60,675 bases of DNA from Planctomycetaceae bacterium (GCA_018699955.1 JABISG010000156.1:1-60675); one strand, 5' to 3'; positions 44,172 to 53,080 are shown, numbered from the stretch's first letter. A program made the numbers and translations. Notes: generated from the sequence alone by a model not told the origin.

Positions 44172-46055
44172 CTATGCCTTGCGAATAAAATGTGCGGCGA
44201 AACTGCGGATCTGTTGGCCATTCAACACGTGGAACATGCGCAGTTGCTGCACGGTTTGCTGGCTAAACCTGCTCAGCGGAATGTGAACCAGCTTCTTGTT
44301 ATGGCGACTGGCAAGTCGTCTCCAGCCGGCCCCCGGTGGCGCGTGGCTTAACAGGGCAATGTGACGTTCATTGCTGTGGTAGCAGGCGGCGGCCAGCAGG
44401 CGTTCTTCCAGTGTGTCGGTGAAGTCGAACTGCGGGTCATGCCAGATGTCGTGAATCGGTCGTGGCGGAAACAGCAACATCGCCCCGCCATAAGTTGCCA
44501 TCGCAATTCCCGGGCCGACCATGTTCTCGGTGAAGTCGGTGGCGAATAGTGATAGCGTCGATTCTTCCTTATGCTCGGCGTGCCAGACGGTGCGCCAAGG
44601 GTAGTCGCGCGGATCGGCCGGCGAGTCGAACAGCATCACCACGCAATCGAGACTGCCGCGCGTCGGCGGGAAGACCTTCACATATAATTCGCCCGTGTGC
44701 CAATTACGCAGCGTCTCGCGAATGTCGAGCCCGTCTTTCAAACTCGCGCTGAATTTCTCGCTGCGTGCCAGATCCGTACCAATCAACGCTAGCGCTGCAT
44801 CTTTCACATGCGTGCGGAATTTCTCAATCGCAACATCTTCGGGCGGCCAGCTACATTGGCCAAGGGGATTCCACCGCGTCTCCCAACTCTGCTGCTGCAC
44901 CTTGGGGGGCAACGGGTTCAATTCGCAACTTCGCCACGAAAACGGATGGCCCGGCAAACGGTTTTTCATTTCCACCGTTTCACCGTCGGGCAACCGCGCC
45001 TGTTCGATGCCCATTTTCATCGCCGAAAACGGAATGCGAGCAGTGTATCCATACTCGCGGGCGGTTTCGGTGAGGAAGATGGCAAATCGATCGCCGGCAA
45101 TTTGCTGGGCAGCAACAACCAGCGTGTACAAGTCGGGCGTCATCCGACGTTCCACCAACGCCAGATTTCGGACGTACTGAAAATAGACCGACAACAACTT
45201 GGGCGTAAGCTGCCGCGCTTGCGATTTCAGTTCGGCGCTGTAACGATCGCGCGTCGCCAACAACATCTCCTTGATGCCGTCAATCGACAGGTTCTCGTCG
45301 TCGTCCAGTTCGGCCCGCGCCCGCTCGTACAACGAGGTGATGAAAGGCAATTCACTCAGCAGGAAGATCAACGTTTCGGGATCAACCGCGTAAATGTAGG
45401 TATCCTCCACCTCGTCATCTTCTACCGTCGGGGCAATTTGCTCGGTGTAGGCTTCGCGAATCCAGGGCCAATCGGTCATCGAGCAGACGAACAGGATCGA
45501 CTTGTGTTTCGCTTCCAACTCGCGCAAACGATTGGCCATGGTGACGACACGATCGCGCGGCTGACCTTCCGGCAGCCGTCCGATGGCCGGCAGTACGGCC
45601 GCGGCGAACTTGTCGGCGGCGACTTTCTTCAGTGCATACGGATCGGGTAGCGTTGCCGCCGTCGGCTGAAAACTCGCTGTTTCTAAATCGATAAACGCCC
45701 GCGGCATCCGTTCCTGCATCGCAATTCGCAACGCGGCAATCACCCCCTGACAAGGATCGATGGGAACATAGCTCGCCGCCCGGTCATCCTCTTCGTCCGC
45801 CGACGGTTGGCTTTGCCAATCTTCAACGTCGCCGCCCCACTCTTTTGGCTCTACCTGCACGACGGCGGAAATGCTCGGCAGAAATTCCATCGCCCGTTCA
45901 ACGCCGTCCTGAAACGAAGCGGGCAAGGGTACCGCCAGACAATCGAAATTCTGGCTCAACATCACCCGCCGCACTTCGACGGCAAAATCCCCGCTGCCAT
46001 GAATAATGGGCAACACGGTAATCCGCGGCGAGAGATTCAGAAATTCAGAGAGCAT
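44172..46055 (-). CDS. Large protein of unknown function
   Basis: Encodes 627 residues from ATG at 46055, with AGGTGAAG about 9 nt upstream. No signal peptide or membrane segments. The N-terminus (ITVLPIIHGSGDFAVEVRRV, then FDCLAVPLPASFQDGVERAM) faintly recalls the start of ChaN/TraB-like and DUF5682-like proteins, in which a His follows a strand and a second strand 'DCxxVxxP' comes next, but this is weak. It is acidic at about 75-95 (DEEDDRAAS). The C-terminus has LLAAACYHSNERHIALLSHA and PLSRFSQQTVQQLRMFHVLN. Probably in an operon with the exported propeller protein. Whole-protein homologues probably exist in other planctomycetes; that is inference. Confidence 0.7.
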   Translation of the reverse strand: MLSEFLNLSPRITVLPIIHGSGDFAVEVRRVMLSQNFDCLAVPLPASFQDGVERAMEFLPSISAVVQVEPKEWGGDVEDWQSQPSADEEDDRAASYVPIDPCQGVIAALRIAMQERMPRAFIDLETASFQPTAATLPDPYALKKVAADKFAAAVLPAIGRLPEGQPRDRVVTMANRLRELEAKHKSILFVCSMTDWPWIREAYTEQIAPTVEDDEVEDTYIYAVDPETLIFLLSELPFITSLYERARAELDDDENLSIDGIKEMLLATRDRYSAELKSQARQLTPKLLSVYFQYVRNLALVERRMTPDLYTLVVAAQQIAGDRFAIFLTETAREYGYTARIPFSAMKMGIEQARLPDGETVEMKNRLPGHPFSWRSCELNPLPPKVQQQSWETRWNPLGQCSWPPEDVAIEKFRTHVKDAALALIGTDLARSEKFSASLKDGLDIRETLRNWHTGELYVKVFPPTRGSLDCVVMLFDSPADPRDYPWRTVWHAEHKEESTLSLFATDFTENMVGPGIAMATYGGAMLLFPPRPIHDIWHDPQFDFTDTLEERLLAAACYHSNERHIALLSHAPPGAGWRRLASRHNKKLVHIPLSRFSQQTVQQLRMFHVLNGQQIRSFAAHFIRKA

Positions 46056-46092
46056 GATCGAAACTTCACCTGATTCTCAGGCCGCAGTTTAA

Positions 46093-46146
46093 GAACACTA
46101 ATCTTCGCTAATCTCAACTGATCTTATTCAGCGGAGATTAGTGTTC
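46093..46146. repeat. Intergenic inverted repeat (17 bp arms)
   Basis: Arms at 46093-46109 (gaacactaatcttcgct) and 46130-46146 (agcggagattagtgttc) pair at 16 of 17 positions around a 20-nt loop. It lies in the divergent spacer before argH. There is no T-run, so it looks like a dispersed palindromic element and not a terminator. Confidence 0.6.
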
Positions 46147-46273
46147 CAATTTTTTTGCGGGCTGCGTCGCACAACCCACTGGTTTTCCGGTGATAATCGA
46201 TTCGCAATCGCAACGACCGCCCATTATACTCTGTCGCCTTCCAGCCAAACACCCTGCGTTTTCCTTGGCGACC

Positions 46274-46298
46274 CTTTGCGCCTCTGCATCTTTGCGTC
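46274..46298 (-). repeat. Dispersed intergenic repeat, copy 3
   Basis: The 25-mer that starts ctttgcgcctctgcatctttg is related to 33954-33978 and 33759-33783 and, like copy 2, runs straight into gtcaaga and lies within 60 bp of a gene start. Confidence 0.5.
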
Positions 46299-46351
46299 AA
46301 GATGAAGCCAACAGAACTGCAAACACCATTAATCCAGACCGGAAAACAAAG

Positions 46352-47734
46352 ATGGCCGCCAAAGCTTGGGGGGGACGATTCGGACAACAGACCGATCCCC
46401 GCGTCGAACAATTCACCGAGTCGATCAGCTTCGACGCCCGACTGGCGGCGGTTGACATCCGTGGCTCGCAGGCACACGCACGTATGCTCGCAAAAGTCGG
46501 GCTGATTTCCGACGACGAATGCCAACAGATTGTCGATACGCTCGATGAAATTGGTGGCGAGATCGAGCGGGGCGAGTTGCCGTTGCGGGTTGAGTTAGAA
46601 GACATCCACATGCATGTCGAAAGTGCGCTGATTGAGCGCATTGGCGATGTGGGCCGCAAACTGCACACCGCTCGTAGCCGCAACGATCAGGTATCGACCG
46701 ACCTCAAGCTCTTCGTCCGCGAAGCGATTGAAACCGTTGACACGCTGTTGGTCGATCTGCAGCGGGCATTCGTCGCCCGTGGCGATCACGATATTGATAT
46801 CATCCTGCCCGCCTTCACGCATTTGCAGCGTGCCCAGCCGGTTGTTGTCGTTCACTATTGGCTCGCTTATTGCGAAAAGTTCGAGCGCGATCGTGAGCGG
46901 CTGGCCGATTGTCTTTCGCGCGTCAACATTTGCCCGCTGGGAGGCGCTGCCCTCGCCGGAACGACACTGCCCATCGACCGGCAGCAGACCGCCGACGAAC
47001 TGGGCTTCAACCACATCGCGGCCAACAGCATCGACATTTCCAGCGACCGCGATTTCCTCATCGAATTCACATTTTCCCTGTCGCTCATCGCAGCACATCT
47101 CAGCACGTGGGCCGAGGAGTGGATCATCTGGTTTTCGACCGAGTTCGGTTTCATCAAGCTGCCCGACGCTTACACCACCGGCTCGTCCATCATGCCGCAA
47201 AAGCGGAATCCCGATGTGCTGGAACTGATTCGCGGCAAGACGGCACGCGTGATGGCGGCCGTCAATCAATTGCTCATCTTGGTGAAGGGGTTGCCGACAG
47301 CGTACAACCGCGATCTCCAGGAAGACAAGATCGCCATGTTCGACGCCTTCGACACAGTCGTCGCCTGTCTGGAGTTGGCGCCCGACATCGTCGCCGGTGC
47401 CGAGTTGCAGGTCGAGCACATCAACACACGGCTCGAAGAGGGTTTTCTCGACGCGACAACTTTGATGGAATACCTCATTCAGCATGAAGTCCCGATGCGA
47501 ACCGGACATGGAATTGTCGGCAAACTGGTATCGCTGTGTGAAACGAAGAACTGTCGGCTCGCCGATCTGTCGCTCGAAGAGTTACAACAAGCCTGCGACA
47601 AAATCGAAGCCGACGTCTACGACATCCTCGGCACAACCAACGCCGTCCGCGCCCTGACCAGTTACGGCAGCGGCGGCCGTAGGCCGGTCGAAGAACAGTT
47701 GGCCCGCTGGCAAAAACGTCTCAACGATACTTAG
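46352..47734 (+). CDS. argH: Argininosuccinate lyase
   Basis: Encodes 460 residues, the usual length. It catalyses the last step of arginine synthesis, splitting argininosuccinate to arginine and fumarate, as a cytoplasmic homotetramer. Signatures: MAAKAWGGRFGQQTDPRVEQ at the start, the substrate segment HMHVESALIERIGDVGRKLH, TARSRNDQVSTDL, THLQRAQPVVVVHYW, and the fumarase/aspartase superfamily loop TGSSIMPQKRNPD with the catalytic Ser. The ATG at 46352 was chosen because the family starts there and GGAAAAC lies about 9 nt upstream; longer in-frame readings include a dispersed repeat. No other arginine gene is next to it. A palindrome overlaps its stop codon. Confidence 0.97.
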   Translation: MAAKAWGGRFGQQTDPRVEQFTESISFDARLAAVDIRGSQAHARMLAKVGLISDDECQQIVDTLDEIGGEIERGELPLRVELEDIHMHVESALIERIGDVGRKLHTARSRNDQVSTDLKLFVREAIETVDTLLVDLQRAFVARGDHDIDIILPAFTHLQRAQPVVVVHYWLAYCEKFERDRERLADCLSRVNICPLGGAALAGTTLPIDRQQTADELGFNHIAANSIDISSDRDFLIEFTFSLSLIAAHLSTWAEEWIIWFSTEFGFIKLPDAYTTGSSIMPQKRNPDVLELIRGKTARVMAAVNQLLILVKGLPTAYNRDLQEDKIAMFDAFDTVVACLELAPDIVAGAELQVEHINTRLEEGFLDATTLMEYLIQHEVPMRTGHGIVGKLVSLCETKNCRLADLSLEELQQACDKIEADVYDILGTTNAVRALTSYGSGGRRPVEEQLARWQKRLNDT

Positions 47735-47757
47735 CCGCCGGTGAATACACCGGCGGC
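47734..47757. repeat. Perfect 10-bp palindrome after argH
   Basis: GCCGCCGGTG at 47734-47743 and CACCGGCGGC at 47748-47757 with loop AATA. It begins on the last base of the argH stop codon. It may terminate transcription, but there is no T-run; similar GC-rich palindromes recur in other spacers here. Confidence 0.6.
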
Positions 47758-47798
47758 CGATGTGTAATCACCACACACCGTATCAATAGCTCCCAAAG

Positions 47799-47820
47799 CT
47801 CACGGGCTGCGGCCCGTGAG
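47799..47820. repeat. Perfect 9-bp palindrome before truA
   Basis: CTCACGGGC at 47799-47807, loop tgcg, GCCCGTGAG at 47812-47820. It lies 18 bp before the truA start codon, so a transcript hairpin here could affect ribosome access. It resembles the CCACGGGC palindromes near 53.06 and 54.73 kb. Confidence 0.6.
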
Positions 47821-47838
47821 ATCGAACCGTTTAAACCC

Positions 47839-48648
47839 ATGCGAAATATTCGACTCACACTCGCCTACGACGGATCGTATTATGTCGGCTGGCAGGTGCA
47901 GCCGAATGGGGTGAGCGTGCAGGCGGTGGTTGAGGCGGCCATCTTGAAACTCACCGGCGAGCAATCGCGGTTGATGGCTGCCGGCCGCACCGATTCCGGC
48001 GTGCACGCGTTCGGACAAGTGGCGAACTTCACGACCGAAAGCAACATCCCCTGCGAGAAACTCCGCAGCGGATTGCAGACGTATCTGCCGGAAGACGTGG
48101 TGGTCCGCGATGTTCGGGAAGTCGATTCCGAGTTTCATTCGACCTATTCTGCAAAGTCAAAGAACTACCGTTACATCATCCACAACAGCCGCGTGCCAAA
48201 CCCACTGCTGCGGCAATACACCTGGCGATACAGCACCGAACTCGATGCCACCGCGATGCAGGAGGGAGCCAATCGCCTGTTGGGAACGCACGACTTTCGC
48301 TGCTTCGAGTCGCATTTCCCCAACAAGGCGACCAGCGTGCGGACAATTCTTGAAGTGCGGCTTGTGCGCCAACACATCTGGAATGTCTGGGCTCCCGACG
48401 GAAATTCCACGCTGCCGAATTACAGCAGCAGTCCAGACGAACCGCAGCCGGAATTCATCATCTTCGACATCGCCGGCGACGGATTCCTGTACAATATGGT
48501 GCGGGCGATTGTTGGAACGCTGGTCAAAGTCGGCCGCGGCACCTGGTCGCCGGATGACGTTGCCCGCATCATCGAAGGCGAGGACCGCTCACAAGCCGGC
48601 GAAACCGCGCCGGCACACGGCTTGTATCTGGTTGAAGTGAAGTATTGA
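47839..48648 (+). CDS. truA: tRNA pseudouridine synthase A
   Basis: Encodes 269 residues. TruA converts uridines 38-40 of the tRNA anticodon arm to pseudouridine. Signatures: IRLTLAYDGSYYVGWQVQPN at the N-terminus, the catalytic motif AAGRTDSGVHAFGQVANF with the nucleophilic Asp, FHSTYSAKSKNYRYII, GTHDFRCFES and the C-terminal GDGFLYNMVRAIVGTLVKVG. Length and order are normal for the family, with a short extra loop around 195-208 (NSTLPNYSSSPDEPQPE). No clear Shine-Dalgarno site is seen upstream, as is common in planctomycetes. A palindrome lies 18 bp before the start. Confidence 0.96.
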   Translation: MRNIRLTLAYDGSYYVGWQVQPNGVSVQAVVEAAILKLTGEQSRLMAAGRTDSGVHAFGQVANFTTESNIPCEKLRSGLQTYLPEDVVVRDVREVDSEFHSTYSAKSKNYRYIIHNSRVPNPLLRQYTWRYSTELDATAMQEGANRLLGTHDFRCFESHFPNKATSVRTILEVRLVRQHIWNVWAPDGNSTLPNYSSSPDEPQPEFIIFDIAGDGFLYNMVRAIVGTLVKVGRGTWSPDDVARIIEGEDRSQAGETAPAHGLYLVEVKY

Positions 48649-48731
48649 CCAAAATGATCAACCGCTGCACGAAACCCCGCTCTTCAACCGATAAATCAAC
48701 GATTACTGCGTCATAATCTGATTGCCGGGTT

Positions 48732-48794
48732 GGGTGCCACTGGCGTGCCGCCAGTGTCCCACCGCGCTGCACTGGCGACACGCCAGTGGCACCC
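48732..48794. repeat. Nested 25-bp inverted repeat
   Basis: Left arm 48732-48756 (starts gggtgccactggcgtgccgc) and right arm 48770-48794 (ends cgccagtggcaccc) pair at 24 of 25 positions around a 13-nt loop. Each arm also contains its own smaller CACTGGCG/CGCCAGTG-type palindrome, so a cruciform or branched hairpin is possible. It lies between truA and the glycosyltransferase gene. Confidence 0.75.
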
Positions 48795-48852
48795 GTCAAC
48801 GGAGGATTGACGAGATACGAAAACGCTACAAGCACTGCGAAGTCTCTTCAAC

Positions 48853-50022
48853 ATGCGCATTGTCCATTTCATCACTCGTCTCATTGTCGGCGGAGCGCAG
48901 GAGAACACGTTTCTGACTGCGCTGGGGCAGTTGCGCGATTACGACGACGACGTGACACTTATCACCGGGCCGGGACTGGGGCCGGAAGGGAGTTTGGTGG
49001 AGCGGGCAAAGGCCGAGGGAATCGACATCCGCATTCTGCCCGAATCGCAACGCAGCCTGCATCCGTTTCGCGACTGGCGATGCTATCGCAAGTTGATTGC
49101 GATGCTGCGGGAACTCAACCCCGAGATCGTACACACACACAGTTCCAAGGCGGGCGTTCTCGGACGGGCCGCCGCGACGACACTTGGTATTCCCGTCGTG
49201 CATACCATTCACGGGGCATCGTTTCATTACGGGCAAAGCGCAGTCACCCAACGCATCTACATCGCGGCGGAAAAGTGGGCGGCCCGCCGTTGCGCGAAAC
49301 TGATCAGCGTCTGTGATGCGATGACCAACCAATATGTCGCCGCCGGAATCGCGCCGCCGGAAAAGTTTGTCACCATCTATAGCGGCATGGAAGTCGAACC
49401 GTTTCTGCATCCGCCGCGACCACCAGAAGAGGTCCGGAGGGAACTCGGCATCGCCGACGATCAAATCGTCGTCGGCAAGATAGGACGGCTCTTTCATCTG
49501 AAGGGTCACGAGTTTCTCATCCGCGCCGCGCGGGAAGTTATTCGGCGAAGTCCCCAGGTGCGATTCCTGTTGGTGGGAGACGGTATTTTGCGTCAACAAT
49601 TTGAAGCGGACATTGCGCGGTTGGGACTCACCGACCACTTCATCTTCACCGGCTTGGTGCCGCCGGCGCACGTCCCCGAATTGATCCACGCGATGGATGT
49701 TGTCGTCCACACCAGCGAATGGGAGGGATTGGCCCGCGTGCTGCCGCAGGGATTGATCGCCGGCAAACCGGTCGTCAGTTACGACGTCGATGGCGCACGT
49801 GAAGTCGTGCTGCCGGGCGAAACCGGATATCTCCTGCCGCCGCAGTCGGTGGAAGAATTGGCCACCGCCATCTGCGAATTGGCCGACGATCCTGAATTAC
49901 GCGACCGCCTCGGACAGACGGGCCGCGAGCGTTTCACAAATCGTTTTCGACACGAAACAATGACCGCCCAGATTCGCGAAGTCTATCAAGCGGTGCTGAA
50001 CGACGGCGCTCAGAACTCGTAA
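48853..50022 (+). CDS. GT4-family glycosyltransferase
   Basis: Encodes 389 residues with a two-domain GT-B layout. The N-terminal domain starts MRIVHFITRLIVGGAQENTF and contains IVHTHSSKAGVLGRAAA and VVHTIHGASFHYGQS. The C-terminal domain has the GT4 signatures GKIGRLFHLKGHEFLIRAA, RFLLVGDGILRQQFE, IFTGLVPPAHVPELIHAMDV and the donor-binding segment SEWEGLARVLPQGLIAGKPV with the E-x7-E pattern. Such enzymes transfer sugars from nucleotide sugars to lipid or polysaccharide precursors at the cytoplasmic face of the membrane. The acceptor cannot be told; no polysaccharide cluster surrounds it. Confidence 0.92.
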   Translation: MRIVHFITRLIVGGAQENTFLTALGQLRDYDDDVTLITGPGLGPEGSLVERAKAEGIDIRILPESQRSLHPFRDWRCYRKLIAMLRELNPEIVHTHSSKAGVLGRAAATTLGIPVVHTIHGASFHYGQSAVTQRIYIAAEKWAARRCAKLISVCDAMTNQYVAAGIAPPEKFVTIYSGMEVEPFLHPPRPPEEVRRELGIADDQIVVGKIGRLFHLKGHEFLIRAAREVIRRSPQVRFLLVGDGILRQQFEADIARLGLTDHFIFTGLVPPAHVPELIHAMDVVVHTSEWEGLARVLPQGLIAGKPVVSYDVDGAREVVLPGETGYLLPPQSVEELATAICELADDPELRDRLGQTGRERFTNRFRHETMTAQIREVYQAVLNDGAQNS

Positions 50023-50065
50023 GACAACTGTCTCCGCTTTCTCCACTCCGCTTTCCGCTTTGGGA

Positions 50066-50839
50066 TCATTCCGGCGTGACGTAAGCCGCCGTAATCCCAC
50101 CATCGACGACGAACTCGCTGCCGGTGACGTATGAGGAGTCGTCCGAGGCAAGATACAGCGCGGCTTTCGCCATTTCTTTTGCTTCACCGAAGCGGCCCAT
50201 TGGTACGTGAACCAGCCGGCGATTCTTCTTCTCGTCCGTGTCAAGAAAGTTCATCAGCAGTTCGGTCCGCAATGGTCCGGGACACAGTGCGTTGACGCGG
50301 ATGTTTTCGCGGGCATGCACGATCGCCAATTCCCGCGTCATGGCGAGCACGCCGCCCTTGCTGGCGGTGTAAGCAATTTGCGGGGTGGCCGCCCCCATCA
50401 ACGCCACAAACGAAGCCGTGTTAATAATCGAGCCGCCCCCTGCCCGCCGCAGTGCGGGAATCCCGTACTTGCAGCCGAGGAACACGCCCTTCAGATTGAT
50501 CGCCAGCGTGCGCTCCCACACGTCGTCCGCCGTATCGACGGCATCGCCGTCGGCCGAGTCCATAATGCCCGCATTGTTAAACAGAATATCGAGCCGCCCA
50601 AACGACTCTTCGGCCACGCGAATCATGTTTTCCGACTCGTCGGCAGAAGAAACGTCGGCATGCACATAGACGGCGCGACCGCCGTCCGACTTCACCATTT
50701 CAGCCGTTTCCTCGCCGCCAACATCGTTCACATCGACGACAACAACGGCAGCTCCTTCGGCCGCGAACAGCAACGCCGTCTCGCGACCAATTCCGGCAGC
50801 CGCCCCCGTAATCAACGCAGTCTTACCCTCTAATCGCAT
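50066..50839 (-). CDS. Short-chain dehydrogenase/reductase (SDR)
   Basis: Encodes 257 residues. Classical SDR signatures: cofactor motif TGAAAGIG near residue 12, acidic residue after the second strand (VVVDVND) favouring NAD(H), NNAG near 88, and catalytic YTASK near 153. The C-terminus (SSYVTGSEFVVDGGITAAY) is typical. ATG at 50839 shares its first base with the stop codon of the upstream C26 hydrolase gene (TGATG), with GGGAGA about 8 nt before it, so the two are translationally coupled. In this operon it may oxidise an alcohol group of a gamma-glutamylated amine; that is inference. Confidence 0.92.
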   Translation of the reverse strand: MRLEGKTALITGAAAGIGRETALLFAAEGAAVVVVDVNDVGGEETAEMVKSDGGRAVYVHADVSSADESENMIRVAEESFGRLDILFNNAGIMDSADGDAVDTADDVWERTLAINLKGVFLGCKYGIPALRRAGGGSIINTASFVALMGAATPQIAYTASKGGVLAMTRELAIVHARENIRVNALCPGPLRTELLMNFLDTDEKKNRRLVHVPMGRFGEAKEMAKAALYLASDDSSYVTGSEFVVDGGITAAYVTPE

Positions 50840-51555
50840 CAAACAGTCTCCCTACGAAACTCCCCGGCAACCCGCACAAGCTCAGCAAACAATCGCTGTT
50901 GCACCGGGCAATCGACCGCCGTCAACTCAGGATGCCACTGCACCGCAAACAACCAGTCGTGATCGGGCATTTCGATAGCTTCAATAGTGCCGTCGGCAGC
51001 GTGAGCCGCAACCACAAAACCTTCCGCCACATCTCGAATCGCCTGATGATGCCACGATGCCGCACGAAACTCCAGAGCGCCAAGAATCTCCGCCAGTCGC
51101 GTTTCCGGCTTGATGGCGACATCGTGTTCGGTCGGCTCGCGCGGCGGGAGTCGATGCGTGACCGAATCGCCGACAACATCGGGAAGATGCTCGTGCAGCG
51201 TCCCCCCAAGGACAATGTTGATCAACTGAATGCCGCGGCAGATCCCAAGAATCGGCATCCCCGAATCGATGGCAGCACGCGCCAGTTCGACTTCACTCTG
51301 GTCGCGTTCCGTATCGACCATGTAGATGCTCTCGTGCTGAGTACCGCCATACAAATTCGGATCGAGATCGCCACCGCCGGCTAAGATCAGCCCGTCCAAC
51401 TTCGACACCAAATCGGCCAACCGATTTTCACCGGGAGAAATCAACAACGGAATTCCACCGGCCCGGCGAACCGAGTCAACGTAATCCCGCGGCAGAGTGA
51501 ACTCCGGCTGCGCCGCATCGTTGCCGCCGTATGTCGTAATGCCGATAACAGCCAT
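50839..51555 (-). CDS. Class I glutamine amidotransferase-like gamma-glutamyl hydrolase (peptidase C26, PuuD-like)
   Basis: Encodes 238 residues. The nucleophile elbow GICRGIQ with Cys near residue 105 and the His-Glu pair in QWHPEL near 215 form the catalytic triad. Other family marks are GITTYGG at the N-terminus, LDGLILAGGGDLDPNLYGG and WHHQAIRDVAEGF. PuuD-type enzymes cut gamma-glutamyl bonds, for example gamma-glutamyl-GABA to glutamate and GABA. It lies between a glutamine-synthetase-like ligase gene and the SDR on the same strand, overlapping the SDR start by one base, which fits removal of the gamma-glutamyl tag at the end of a catabolic route. Confidence 0.9.
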   Translation of the reverse strand: MAVIGITTYGGNDAAQPEFTLPRDYVDSVRRAGGIPLLISPGENRLADLVSKLDGLILAGGGDLDPNLYGGTQHESIYMVDTERDQSEVELARAAIDSGMPILGICRGIQLINIVLGGTLHEHLPDVVGDSVTHRLPPREPTEHDVAIKPETRLAEILGALEFRAASWHHQAIRDVAEGFVVAAHAADGTIEAIEMPDHDWLFAVQWHPELTAVDCPVQQRLFAELVRVAGEFRRETV

Positions 51556-51589
51556 GCTCTGTCGTCCGTTGTTTGTCTTCAGCGTAGCC

Positions 51590-51623
51590 AGAAACTCGGT
51601 TTTTTTGAAAAAACCGGGTTTCT
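51590..51623 (-). terminator. Hairpin after the glutamine-synthetase-like gene, possible terminator or attenuator
   Basis: Arms at 51590-51605 and 51608-51623 pair at 15 of 16 positions; each contains a run of six T or A, so the tip of the hairpin is A/T only. It starts 11 nt after the stop codon of the minus-strand ligase gene and lies before the C26 hydrolase start at 51555. It may reduce read-through between the two genes. Confidence 0.45.
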
Positions 51624-51633
51624 AATTCGCGAG

Positions 51634-53013
51634 TCAAATGCGTTCAAAGTATCGCTTGCGTTCCCAATCGGTGACCGCCTCGTCGTACGCGGTTTGCTCG
51701 GTATGGAAGAAGTGGGCGTAGTGCGTTTGAACTTCTTCACCAAGTGCGGCGGCGATGAACTCGCTTTCCGCGAACAGTTTCGTCGCTTCGCTCAATGTTT
51801 TCGGCACATGTGGAATCTCGTCGGCCGTGTAAACGTCGCCTTCAAACACGCCGGGCGGTTCGGTTTGCCTTTCGATTCCATCCAGGCCGCTGGCCAATGC
51901 CGCCGTGTAGGCGAGGTACGGATTGCAATCGGCACCGGGAATACGGCATTCGATCCGCAGGCTCTCGCCCGAACCGACGACGCGGAAACCTGCCGTGCGG
52001 TTGTCGTGACTCCAGGCGATCCGCGTCGGTGCCCACGAACCGGCTTGGTACCGTTTGTAGGAATTGACCGTCGGTGCATAGAACGCCATGAACTCCGGCA
52101 CGTGCGCCATCCAACCGCCAAGAAACCAACGGAACACATCGGTGCAAAGCAGCGGCCCGAATTGAGTCTCACCGGGAAACGCATTCGCCCCGTCGCGCGT
52201 CAGGCTGAGATGAATATGGCAACTCGAACCGGCTTGGTCGGCCGCGAACTTTGCCATGAAAGTGACGCTGATTCCAAGTCGGTCGGCGACTTCTTTCAAA
52301 CACTGCTTGTAAACCACATGACGATCGGCCATCGACAGTACGTCGGCATAGCGGACATTCAATTCGTGTTGGCCCAGCCCCCATTCCCCCTTGGTGCATT
52401 CCACCGGCACACCCGATGCCGACAGATGTCGCCTCACCGCGCCGTTGAAATGTTCCTCGCGCGCCCCTTGCAGCGCGTGATAGTCTTCGATGTACCAACC
52501 AGCCGATTCGAGGTCGGTGTAGTTCTTCTTCGCCGCGTCGCGATACGAATCGTTGAAAAGGTAATACTCCAATTCCGAGCCGGCGTTGGCCGCGAAACCG
52601 TGACCGGTTAAGTGATCGATCTGTCGCTGCAACATCGATCGAGGCGCGATGGCCACCGGTTGATGACCCGATTGCGTTTGCACGTCACAAATCACCAACG
52701 CGGTCCGTTCCAACCAGTCGGCGATCCGCATCGTGGCTTCATCGGGAACAAGGTGGACGTCGCCGTAACCGCTTTCCCAATTCGCAAATCGATAACCGCT
52801 TACCGGTTCCATTTCCATATCGACGGTGAACAGGTAATCGCAGGCGTGCGTGCCGTCGGCGGCGATTTGTTCGAGGTAAAACGCGGCATCGAAACGCTTC
52901 CCCACAAACCGGCCATACAAATCCGTGCAAACCGTCAATACGGTATCGACCCGTCCGTCGGCCACCATTTCGGCCAGTTGTTCACGGTTCAACATGCCGG
53001 TAACCGCTGCCAT
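51634..53013 (-). CDS. Glutamine-synthetase-family gamma-glutamyl-amine ligase
   Basis: Encodes 459 residues. Glutamine synthetase fold marks: SELEYYLF (Glu metal ligands) near 144, KGEWGLGQHELNVRYADVL near 210, SSCHIHLSL near 265 (His-x-His), then SYKRYQAGSWAPTRIAWSHD, TAGFRVVG and RIPGADCNPYLA. The Asp-loop/Tyr adenylylation type of GlnA-I is not evident, and the sequence is closer to GlnT/PuuA-type enzymes that join glutamate to an amine with ATP. The start ATG at 53013 has GGAG about 10 nt upstream. It is between a permease gene and a gamma-glutamyl hydrolase gene, as expected for an amine-degrading operon. The amine (putrescine, ethanolamine or other) cannot be fixed. Confidence 0.88.
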   Translation of the reverse strand: MAAVTGMLNREQLAEMVADGRVDTVLTVCTDLYGRFVGKRFDAAFYLEQIAADGTHACDYLFTVDMEMEPVSGYRFANWESGYGDVHLVPDEATMRIADWLERTALVICDVQTQSGHQPVAIAPRSMLQRQIDHLTGHGFAANAGSELEYYLFNDSYRDAAKKNYTDLESAGWYIEDYHALQGAREEHFNGAVRRHLSASGVPVECTKGEWGLGQHELNVRYADVLSMADRHVVYKQCLKEVADRLGISVTFMAKFAADQAGSSCHIHLSLTRDGANAFPGETQFGPLLCTDVFRWFLGGWMAHVPEFMAFYAPTVNSYKRYQAGSWAPTRIAWSHDNRTAGFRVVGSGESLRIECRIPGADCNPYLAYTAALASGLDGIERQTEPPGVFEGDVYTADEIPHVPKTLSEATKLFAESEFIAAALGEEVQTHYAHFFHTEQTAYDEAVTDWERKRYFERI

Positions 53014-53060
53014 CGGGGGACGCTCCGTTTAATGAAATTGTCTGCGGTGATAGTTCGACC

Positions 53061-53080
53061 CCACGGGGCGTAGCCCGTGG
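53061..53080. repeat. CCACGGG palindrome between ligase and permease genes
   Basis: CCACGGG at 53061-53067 and CCCGTGG at 53074-53080 with a 6-nt loop. A close relative lies at 54723-54742, so the two bracket the permease gene. Confidence 0.6.

Noticed and set aside
46595..47509. Minus-strand 304-residue frame
   Set aside because: Antisense shadow of argH.
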